DNA of 12,809 nucleotides from Planctomycetaceae bacterium (GTDB lineage Bacteria; Planctomycetota; Planctomycetia; Planctomycetales; Planctomycetaceae). The stretch spans positions 1 through 12,809 of the forward strand of contig JAJDEK010000432.1 of assembly GCA_029259875.1 (NCBI GenBank). Direction: 5' to 3'. The notes below the pieces were generated by a model. It searched no databases, was not told where the DNA came from, and saw only the letters and a list, made by a program, of their open reading frames with translations. Position 1 is the first letter of the stretch. Each line of letters opens with the position of its first letter. A program made the translations under genes and the position numbers. Shown one piece after another: positions 1 to 5,891 of the stretch.

Positions 1-1
1 T

Positions 2-403
2 GATCGATTGCAGGCTGACTGTAAATCCATATGCGAGCTCAAACAATCAATGCTCCTACTGATGAACAACTCGCTGGTAAATTGGTTTATCCTTGTGCCC
101 CGTTGTGAAGAGATCGAATTAACGAATCTGCCTTTCGATCAGCAAACCACGATTCTAATGGAAATCAATCTGGTATCTCAATTTATTCAAAAGACATTCA
201 GTCCTGACAAATTGAACATTGCTACATTGGGTAATGTCGTCAGCCAATTGCATGTGCATGTCATTGGGAGAAAGCACAGTGACCCCTATTGGCCCGCTCC
301 TGTATGGGGACAAGCAAAAAGCCAAACTTATTCAGATGAAGAAATCAAAACGATCAAACAAACCTTTGAATCATTTTATGCGGCTGAGAGTAGTAAGACA
401 TAA
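2..403 (+). CDS. HIT-family nucleotide hydrolase/transferase, 5' end missing
   Basis: The reading frame is open to the left edge, so the N-terminus lies outside the window; the TTG at position 8 is unlikely to be the real start because the homologous region continues upstream. The visible part carries the family pattern in order: an LLLMNN segment, a WFILVPR strand, LNIATLGN, then QLHVHVIGR, and a terminal WPAPVWG block. The HIT signature is normally H-x-H-x-H. Here the first position is Gln, as in a known bacterial subfamily, while the catalytic middle His (codon 251-253) and the following His (257-259) are present. HIT proteins hydrolyse or transfer nucleotidyl groups (Ap4A, AMP-lysine and related substrates) in the cytoplasm; the substrate here cannot be read from sequence. 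The stop is TAA at 401-403. The next gene starts 56 bp downstream on the same strand. Confidence 0.85.
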   Translation, partial: DRLQADCKSICELKQSMLLLMNNSLVNWFILVPRCEEIELTNLPFDQQTTILMEINLVSQFIQKTFSPDKLNIATLGNVVSQLHVHVIGRKHSDPYWPAPVWGQAKSQTYSDEEIKTIKQTFESFYAAESSKT

Positions 404-414
404 CCATATAAATA

Positions 415-433
415 GTCGTTCTACAAAAACGAC
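415..433. other. Small hairpin after the HIT gene
   Basis: A perfect 6-bp inverted repeat, GTCGTT (415-420) and AACGAC (428-433), is separated by 7 bases. It lies just after the HIT stop codon. It is followed by pyrimidine-rich sequence but no real T tract, so it is only a weak terminator candidate. Confidence 0.2.
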
Positions 434-459
434 GCTTCTCTAATTGATAGATCATAACC

Positions 460-1467
460 ATGAAAAATCAACCTTTACGCATCGGTATCTTGGGACTGAT
501 TCACGATCATGCCTGGGACCACCTACCGCAGTTACAACATTCCGAGAGCGCCGAACTCGTCGCTGCCTTTGATACGAATCAAGCCTTGCGTGATCGGATC
601 CATACTGAATATGGTTGCCCCGCTTATGCTTCGCCTGAGGAGCTATTTTCGAACCATGAGCTGGATGGGGTTTATATTTTCAGCAGTAACCAAGAGGGTG
701 CACAGCTTGCACTTTTAGCGATCAAGCACGGGTTGGCTGTGATGATTGAAAAGCCGATGGCCGCTAATCTTTCACAAGCAGAAGCGATGTTGACTGCTGC
801 CCGCGAACGCGATGTCTGCCTGATGGTAAATTGGCCATTTGCGTGGTGGCCGCAAATGCAACACGCGATTACGATGGCCAAGGCAGGAGAAATTGGTGAA
901 ATCTGGCAAGTGAAATATCGCGCTGCTCATGCAGGTCCCAAAGAGCTAGGCTGTAGTGATTACTTCTGTGAGTGGCTGTTTAATCCGGAATTGAACGGAG
1001 CGGGAGCCATGATGGATTACTGCTGTTACGGTTGTGTTCTTTCCAGTGTTTTACTTGGCGCACCGGAATCAATCACAGGTATTGCCGGGCAATATCGACC
1101 AGAGTCGCTGGGAGTGGAAGACAATGCCATGATTGTGATGCAGTATCCAAAAGCAATCGCGACGGCAGAAGGGTCCTGGTCACAAGTCGGAACGCTGACT
1201 GCTTATACCACTGCCATCTATGGCACAAAAGGCACGTTAATGGTTGAGCCGCAAAAGAAGGGACGTTTGATGTTGGCCACCGAGGAACAGCCATTGGGGC
1301 AAGAGGTCAAAGTCCAATGCCCTTTGCTTTACCTGCAGACTGCGACTGAGCATTTTGCGCATTGCATCCGTTCCGACGAAGAGCCTTGGGAGCTTTGTAA
1401 TCCAAAAGCAAGTCTCGAAGCCCAACACATTCTAGAAGCAGGAATACAGCAGATAAAAGGATCTTGA
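460..1467 (+). CDS. Gfo/Idh/MocA family NAD(P)-dependent oxidoreductase
   Basis: This 335-residue protein has the usual length of the family. The N-terminal Rossmann fold starts with RIGILGLIHDH (residues 7-17), a G-x-x-G-x-x-H variant of the dinucleotide loop, and the hallmark EKPMA is at 97-101, with Lys98 the expected catalytic or nicotinamide-proximal lysine. The C-terminal alpha/beta domain begins with the family's glycine-rich helix at 180-191. There the usual D-x-G-x-H is D186-Y-C-C-Y190, so the common catalytic His is replaced by Tyr. The family oxidises or reduces sugars and related polyols in the cytoplasm. The changed motif means the substrate, and even the redox chemistry, is uncertain. 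No signal peptide is seen. The ATG start has no strong Shine-Dalgarno but fits the Rossmann fold start. The next gene follows after 171 bp. Confidence 0.88.
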   Translation: MKNQPLRIGILGLIHDHAWDHLPQLQHSESAELVAAFDTNQALRDRIHTEYGCPAYASPEELFSNHELDGVYIFSSNQEGAQLALLAIKHGLAVMIEKPMAANLSQAEAMLTAARERDVCLMVNWPFAWWPQMQHAITMAKAGEIGEIWQVKYRAAHAGPKELGCSDYFCEWLFNPELNGAGAMMDYCCYGCVLSSVLLGAPESITGIAGQYRPESLGVEDNAMIVMQYPKAIATAEGSWSQVGTLTAYTTAIYGTKGTLMVEPQKKGRLMLATEEQPLGQEVKVQCPLLYLQTATEHFAHCIRSDEEPWELCNPKASLEAQHILEAGIQQIKGS

Positions 1468-1638
1468 AAACTAAATAGCCGTTGTATTTTTAGTATGGAG
1501 ATGTATCTGAAATCCTCAGTGCGCAAAGAGTCCGAAATTCACATCAAACAAATCCCAACCAAGCCTTTCATGTCTTACGACAGAGTCCTACAATAAAAGT
1601 AGTCTTTCACACAGAGTTCTAACAGAAGGATTGACATT

Positions 1639-2040
1639 ATGGCTCTGTTACATGCTAAAGCCGGTGAAGTGGTAAGTGTAGAGCCACTAGGCTCTGAGTT
1701 GGAATCAACTAAAACGACCACACTGGTCAAAACGGATCAACTGGAAATGATTCGCTTGATCATGAAGTCTGGTAAGTCGCTACCAAATCATACAGCGCCT
1801 GGAATCTTAATTGTTCAATGTCTTGAAGGTCGTGTGCTTTTTAAGTGTCTGGGCGAAACTCACGAACTCACATCCGGGCAATTATTACATCTGCCACAGG
1901 CTGAACCTCATGCTGTTGAATGTCTGGAATCGGCTGCACTTTTACTCACAATTATGCGTGCACACTCTAAAAATCCACCAATCAATAAAATCGATGAAGC
2001 GTCTGAAGAGTCTTTCCCGGCCAGTGATCCTCCTGCCTGA
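1639..2040 (+). CDS. Small cupin-domain protein with ESFPASDPP tail
   Basis: This is a 133-residue single-domain protein. Residues about 33-107 match a small RmlC-like cupin: SGKSLPNH (44-51), then VQCLEGRVLF (59-68), a gly-containing turn, and LPQAEPHAVE (85-94), giving candidate metal ligands His51 and His91. The usual first-motif H-x-H pair is reduced to one His, so metal binding is not certain. After the barrel comes a short linker and the tail DEASEESFPASDPPA (119-133), a sequence I recall at the C-terminus of several unrelated small bacterial proteins; its role is unknown to me. The ATG is preceded by AGAAGGA about 10 bases upstream. The product is cytoplasmic. The role could be sensing, isomerisation or dioxygenation, and no substrate is indicated by the neighbours. 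Confidence 0.78.
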   Translation: MALLHAKAGEVVSVEPLGSELESTKTTTLVKTDQLEMIRLIMKSGKSLPNHTAPGILIVQCLEGRVLFKCLGETHELTSGQLLHLPQAEPHAVECLESAALLLTIMRAHSKNPPINKIDEASEESFPASDPPA

Positions 2041-2117
2041 AAGGAAACAAGTGGAGGGTCACTTAATTTTATAATCAAAACGAGCGTTCAGATATTAGGG
2101 TACATATTGAGGAGCCA

Positions 2118-2579
2118 ATGATGAAAAAATTTATGCTGATTTTAGTCTGTGGAGTTTTGATTGTGCTGTCAGGGAGTCAAACGGACCATTCCTCTCCGAT
2201 ATTTGCAGTAGAAAAATTGGATCAATCCAAGAAGCCCAAAGCCAGAAAGAATCCGACACAAAAAAACGTTTCTAAATTCATGCAAGCCAAGTTGGATAGT
2301 TCCAAAGAAGTCCTGGAAGGGTTGGTCACTGAGGATTTCAGTCTCATCCAAAAGGGAACTAAAAAAATGATTGCCATGAGCAACGCAACCGATTGGCAAG
2401 TAGTTGAAGGACCAATCTTTGCACAGCAAAGTGCCGAATTCCGTAATGCAGCAAAGCAGTTATTAAAAAATGCTCAGAACAAAAATATTGATGGTGCTTC
2501 CCTTAGTTATCTTCACCTCACGATGACCTGTATTGCCTGTCATAAGCAGATCAAGAAAAGCGTTGTTGTTATGAAATAG
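2118..2579 (+). CDS. Secreted monoheme cytochrome c'-like protein
   Basis: The protein has 153 residues. It begins with a positively charged MMKK and a hydrophobic stretch (residues 5-19) typical of a Sec signal peptide, with likely cleavage near SSPIFA (25-30). A lysine-rich linker follows, then a helical region, and near the C-terminus CIACH (138-142), a single CxxCH heme c attachment site. A distal CxxCH after about 80 helical residues is the arrangement of cytochrome c' and related four-helix cytochromes, so the mature protein would carry one covalent heme in the periplasm. Its electron partner is unknown. GAGGAG lies just upstream; the second ATG at 2121 has better spacing (6 bases from GGAG) than the first at 2118, so the true start may be one codon later. 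It sits 77 bp after the cupin gene and 51 bp before the glutamine synthetase homologue. Confidence 0.75.
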   Translation: MMKKFMLILVCGVLIVLSGSQTDHSSPIFAVEKLDQSKKPKARKNPTQKNVSKFMQAKLDSSKEVLEGLVTEDFSLIQKGTKKMIAMSNATDWQVVEGPIFAQQSAEFRNAAKQLLKNAQNKNIDGASLSYLHLTMTCIACHKQIKKSVVVMK

Positions 2580-2630
2580 CTCTCAACACAGAACACCTTT
2601 AACCGAGTTTCATTATCCGAAGAGAAACAG

Positions 2631-3980
2631 ATGCAGCGCGAAGTGGTAGACAAACAGTTAAAAGCTGAGAACATAGAACTGATACGTGCCATTTACGTTG
2701 GCCCGGATGGTATTACACGCGGAAAAGCATTTCGACCAAAGAGTCTTGATGAAATCCTGGAGTCGGGGGTAGGGTTGACCCAGGCTCAGGCTTCGGTGAA
2801 TGTCTTTGATCATTTGCCTCAAGAAAGCAAATTTCAACCAGTGGGAGAAGTTCGCATTCGCCCTGATCTATCTACGTTTCAGGTGTTACCGTACCTCTCC
2901 GGACATGCCCGCATGCTCTCGGACATCGAAACCATTGATGGCCAGCCTTGGGAACTTTGTCCGCGTAGTCTGTTAAAGTCATTCCTTAATAAACTAGCTG
3001 AGCAAGGAATGACCATTCGCACCGCGTTTGAAAACGAGTTTACGATTCTCAAAAAAGTGGACCAGTTATGGGAACCCCTGGACCAGTTGAATTGTTTCAG
3101 TTCGGCTACCATGGATCTAGCCAGTCCTTACATTTTACCAATGATCTCTGCCCTTGAGAAACAGGGAGTCATGGTTGAAAAATATTATCCGGAAGCAGGC
3201 CACGGACAACATGAGATCCCTGTGCGTCATCAGGTCGGTTTGCAGGCCGCTGATCAACAAGTTGTATTTAAGGAAACGGTACGTGGTACTGCATTAACAA
3301 ATGACTTTCGTGTGTCGTTTATGCCAAAAGCATCGCCAGACTCTGCTGGTAACGGCTGTCATATTCATTTCAGCCTGTGGGATGCTCAGTGCCAGAGAAA
3401 CTTGTTCTACGATGCCACCGGCGATTATGGTCTTTCTCAAACCGCCCGCCATTTCATGGCAGGAATTCTTCACCATCTTCCTGCGTTGATGGCATTTACT
3501 GCACCGACGACAAACTCTTATAAACGGTTTGTCGAACGTTGTTGGAGTTCGAGTTATGTTTGTTGGGGTCCCGACAATCGTGAGGCCACTGTGCGTGCTG
3601 CCTCTGGTTTCAAAGGGCACGAAGCAGAAACGGTAAATCTGGAATATAAACCTTCAGACCCCACATGTAACCCTTATCTGGCATTGTCTGGCCTTATCTG
3701 TGCAGGTCTGGATGGCATTGAGAAGCAAGCCGATCCTGGTGAACCAGCATTAACAGATCCCGCTTTGCTTTCAATACAAGAACGACAAGCCCGTAGTATG
3801 ACGGGCTACCCTAAGGATCTGGCAACAGCACTGGATGCATTGGCTCAGGATGACGTATTGCAGGCAGGCTTCGGAGAAAGCATGATCACAGACTATATCA
3901 CAATGAAACGAGCAGAAATTGAAATGCTTGACACACTTGGCACTGACGCAGAACAGCAGGCCTATCTGTTTCGCTTTTAA
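2631..3980 (+). CDS. Glutamine synthetase-family protein (non-canonical paralogue)
   Basis: This 449-residue protein has the type I GS layout: an N-terminal beta-grasp (about 12-95) and a C-terminal catalytic barrel. Visible catalytic elements are FENEF with Glu134/Glu136, GQHEI with Glu195, GNGCHIHFS with His244/His246, NSYKRFVE, NREATVR, and the final NLEYKPSD...NPYLAL block. In classical GS the last block reads R-x-E-x-R before PD. Here it is Asn336, Glu338 and Lys340, so two arginines are replaced. The N-terminal DGSS loop and the adenylylation-site Tyr motif of GlnA are also not seen. This points to the GS-like ligase branch (PuuA/FluG-like gamma-glutamyl ligases) rather than ammonia assimilation; the amine substrate is unknown. 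The start has AGAG upstream (GAAGAGAAACAGATG). No dedicated transporter or catabolic gene is adjacent. Confidence 0.87.
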   Translation: MQREVVDKQLKAENIELIRAIYVGPDGITRGKAFRPKSLDEILESGVGLTQAQASVNVFDHLPQESKFQPVGEVRIRPDLSTFQVLPYLSGHARMLSDIETIDGQPWELCPRSLLKSFLNKLAEQGMTIRTAFENEFTILKKVDQLWEPLDQLNCFSSATMDLASPYILPMISALEKQGVMVEKYYPEAGHGQHEIPVRHQVGLQAADQQVVFKETVRGTALTNDFRVSFMPKASPDSAGNGCHIHFSLWDAQCQRNLFYDATGDYGLSQTARHFMAGILHHLPALMAFTAPTTNSYKRFVERCWSSSYVCWGPDNREATVRAASGFKGHEAETVNLEYKPSDPTCNPYLALSGLICAGLDGIEKQADPGEPALTDPALLSIQERQARSMTGYPKDLATALDALAQDDVLQAGFGESMITDYITMKRAEIEMLDTLGTDAEQQAYLFRF

Positions 3981-4095
3981 GATGTCTGATCCATTCTGAT
4001 TCGATGATCAACCGACCAACACTCACACAATCAAGTTGTATAAACCACATGATTGATATAACTGATAGCATCACTAATTAGGCATCATTCATACC

Positions 4096-4113
4096 AAATC
4101 ATTTTTGATTCAT
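4096..4113. repeat. Direct repeat copy 1 upstream of the PilZ-like gene
   Basis: This 18-bp element has the core ATTTTTGATT. It matches the copy at 4144-4161 at 16 of 18 positions, with 48 bp from start to start. Copy 1 also contains a short inverted repeat, AATCA/TGATT. It may be half of a regulator-binding array, but no regulator is identified. Confidence 0.4.
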
Positions 4114-4128
4114 ATTTTGAGTGAATAT

Positions 4129-4139
4129 GGAGGTGATCC
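4129..4139 (+). promoter_or_regulatory. Extended Shine-Dalgarno sequence with no matching gene
   Basis: GGAGGTGATCC is a perfect 11-base complement of the conserved bacterial 16S rRNA 3' end (GGATCACCTCC). No start codon stands 5-10 bases downstream. The nearest ATG after it, at 4160, opens a 5-codon ORF and is about 26 bases away. An ATG overlapping the site at 4127 opens a 9-codon ORF. It lies about 110 bp upstream of the PilZ-like start. Confidence 0.45.
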
Positions 4140-4143
4140 CCGT

Positions 4144-4161
4144 AAATAATTTTTGATTTAT
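4144..4161. repeat. Direct repeat copy 2 upstream of the PilZ-like gene
   Basis: This is the second copy of the 18-bp AATTTTTGATT-type element and differs from copy 1 at two positions (C to A and C to T). Together the copies flank the extended Shine-Dalgarno sequence. Confidence 0.4.
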
Positions 4162-4249
4162 GAAGCTCATATCCTAGGTTTTAGTTACTCAGTTCCTTTC
4201 AAAAACATATCTTGTCAACTCACAACTATCACAGAGAGGACCAATTGTA

Positions 4250-4663
4250 TTGAAGAGCTTTACTGATTTTTACGAGTACTCGGCGGAGCAGGTACAACTT
4301 CTTCCCAAAGTCGTCAACTTACTCTCTCAGATTGAGGAGCGAGCCAAAAACATTTATGGGAAGCAGCGTTCCCATCCGAGAATCGATTTTCGCGGCCTGA
4401 TTGTCGTCTCGTTTTCTATCGACTTTTCGGAACCGATTGAAATTTATTCCGGTGAAATGATTACGGTGCTGGGGCGCTCCGTTTCTCAATCCGGGATCTC
4501 TCTGATTTGCCCTGACCATATTACTCAAGAGGAACTGTTCTTGAAACTTCCTCTGAGTGAGTCCATGGATACCTGGTTCAGTTCCAAAATTGTTCGAAAG
4601 CGAAGAATCCTGGATGCCTTCTGGGAGTATGGCATTCAATTTCAGGCTCGTCTCGACGTCTGA
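4250..4663 (+). CDS. PilZ-like domain protein, candidate c-di-GMP receptor
   Basis: The protein has 137 residues and a TTG start. GAGAGGA stands about 10 bases upstream, and no in-frame ATG precedes the conserved region, which supports TTG. Residues 1-35 are probably helical. R40-SHP-R44 matches the PilZ R-x-x-x-R switch motif, and S77-V-S79-Q-S-G82 fits the second motif (D/N-x-S-x-x-G, here with Ser in the first position). The remainder is beta-rich, ending FWEYGIQFQ, as in PilZ barrels. PilZ domains bind c-di-GMP and relay it to motility, adhesion or secretion machinery. The gene converges on an HD-GYP phosphodiesterase gene with only 23 bp between the stop codons, which supports a c-di-GMP role. 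No membrane segment is visible. The assignment rests on short motifs and is moderately secure. Confidence 0.65.
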   Translation: MKSFTDFYEYSAEQVQLLPKVVNLLSQIEERAKNIYGKQRSHPRIDFRGLIVVSFSIDFSEPIEIYSGEMITVLGRSVSQSGISLICPDHITQEELFLKLPLSESMDTWFSSKIVRKRRILDAFWEYGIQFQARLDV

Positions 4664-4686
4664 TACGATCAAGACACCATTCGTGT

Positions 4687-5865
4687 TCAATCCGTCTCTG
4701 CGTAATCAATTTGTACCTGGATAATGTCTTGACGACGCGAAAAGAACGCATCAAGCACGTCGGGAGCGAAATGAGTCCCTCGACCTTCTTCAAGGATTTC
4801 GAAGGATTTTGTGATTGAAAAAGCAGGTTTATATGAGCGTTTGCTCGTAAGTGCATCAAAAACATCGGCGACTGCTGTAATACGACCATGAATAGGAATG
4901 TCTTCTCCCTGTAATCCCAGTGGATAGCCTGTGCCATCCCAGCGTTCATGGTGCGTCATGGCAATCACCTTTGCCAGACTGAGAATGGGCGAATCTGGGA
5001 TATCCATGATTTTTGCCCCCATTTCAGTATGCATGCGAATCAGTTGGGCTTCGTGTTCGGGCAGGCAATCAACTATCTTTTTCCCGAAACCACAATGTTT
5101 TTTCATCGATTCATATTCTTCGGACGTCAGTTTACCGGGTTTGAGCAGGATCGAATCTTCGATCCCAATCTTACCAACATCATGTAATTGAGCAGCAGGT
5201 TCCAGCAACCATAATTCTCTTTCTGTTAAACCTAATTCTTCACCGATAATACGTGCATATTTACCAACTCGAATTACGTGCTGGCCTGTATCATCATCAC
5301 GGAATTCGGCAGCACGTGCCAGACATTGAATCACACTCAATCGCGATGCTTCAAGTTCTTTCGTTCTTAATCGCACAGCCTCTTCGAGGCTCTCTGAATG
5401 TGCTTTCAGTTGATCTTGATAAACTTTAACCTTTAAAACGTTTCGAATTCGCGCGACAAGTTCCCCATGATGGATTGGCTTGGCAAGCAGGTCGGTTGCC
5501 CCCTGTCTCAGCGCAGATATTTTCGTTTCATTATCAGTACTGGCAGTGAGAATGATGACTGGGGTATTTAGCAGCTCTCGATGACCACGGACTTGAGCCA
5601 GGAGATCCAAGCCCGATATTTCCGGCATATTAATGTCTGACAATATAAGATCAGGTCGCTCCGATTCAATCATTGAAAATGCTGAGGAGGAGTCATCAGT
5701 AGAAATGAGATTGGTAAACCCTTCCATTCCCAAATAATAATGAATCATATCAATATTAATTTTTTCATCATCGATGATTGCAATACAACATTCACCGAAT
5801 TCATTGCATTGAATGAGTGTTTCCGAATTGTCAACCGCAGTATTATTCAGGGTAGAATTGATCAT
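4687..5865 (-). CDS. Response regulator with HD-GYP c-di-GMP phosphodiesterase domain
   Basis: The protein has 392 residues. A receiver domain (about 26-145) carries the acidic pair Asp32/Asp33, phospho-acceptor Asp77 in LILSDINMP, Thr107 and Lys129. A coiled-coil linker (about 148-178) leads to the HD-GYP domain (about 180-385), with His196, HDVGKIGI at 228-235, HHERWDGTGYP at 305-315 and Asp334 in DVFDAL. Spacings between these residues match the metal ligands known from structurally studied HD-GYP proteins, so it should hydrolyse c-di-GMP in the cytoplasm when phosphorylated. Between the MKKH ligand (His257) and HH305/306 there are 22 extra residues that repeat the ligand pattern (His279). 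The gene lies 26 bp downstream of the hybrid kinase in the same direction, which is its likely phosphodonor through the kinase HPt. The ATG start has only a weak ribosome site, suggesting translational coupling. Confidence 0.93.
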   Translation of the reverse strand: MINSTLNNTAVDNSETLIQCNEFGECCIAIIDDEKINIDMIHYYLGMEGFTNLISTDDSSSAFSMIESERPDLILSDINMPEISGLDLLAQVRGHRELLNTPVIILTASTDNETKISALRQGATDLLAKPIHHGELVARIRNVLKVKVYQDQLKAHSESLEEAVRLRTKELEASRLSVIQCLARAAEFRDDDTGQHVIRVGKYARIIGEELGLTERELWLLEPAAQLHDVGKIGIEDSILLKPGKLTSEEYESMKKHCGFGKKIVDCLPEHEAQLIRMHTEMGAKIMDIPDSPILSLAKVIAMTHHERWDGTGYPLGLQGEDIPIHGRITAVADVFDALTSKRSYKPAFSITKSFEILEEGRGTHFAPDVLDAFFSRRQDIIQVQIDYAETD

Positions 5866-5891
5866 TATATCATCTTTTTCTCTGGTATCCC

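Larger units (their letters stand above)
3981..4249. other. Intergenic region with direct repeats and an orphan Shine-Dalgarno
   Basis: This 269-bp AT-rich gap lies between the GS homologue and the PilZ-like gene. It holds two near-identical 18-bp repeats and a strong anti-SD complement, listed separately. Short ATG ORFs inside it (such as 4004-4081 and 4127-4156) lack properly placed ribosome sites and are not called as genes. No convincing terminator was found behind the GS gene. Confidence 0.5.

Noticed and set aside
1495..1596. 33-codon plus-strand ORF between the oxidoreductase and cupin genes
   Set aside because: It has no Shine-Dalgarno at proper spacing and no recognisable motif; chance length in a 171-bp gap.
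3294..3620. 108-codon minus-strand ORF opposite the glutamine synthetase homologue
   Set aside because: Shadow of conserved catalytic motifs on the plus strand.
4004..4081. 25-codon plus-strand ORF after the glutamine synthetase homologue
   Set aside because: No ribosome site and low-complexity composition typical of non-coding sequence.
4129..4141. Fragment of a 16S rRNA gene (minus strand reads GGATCACCTCC)
   Set aside because: Only the 11-base tail matches; the flanking bases do not resemble the 16S 3' region.
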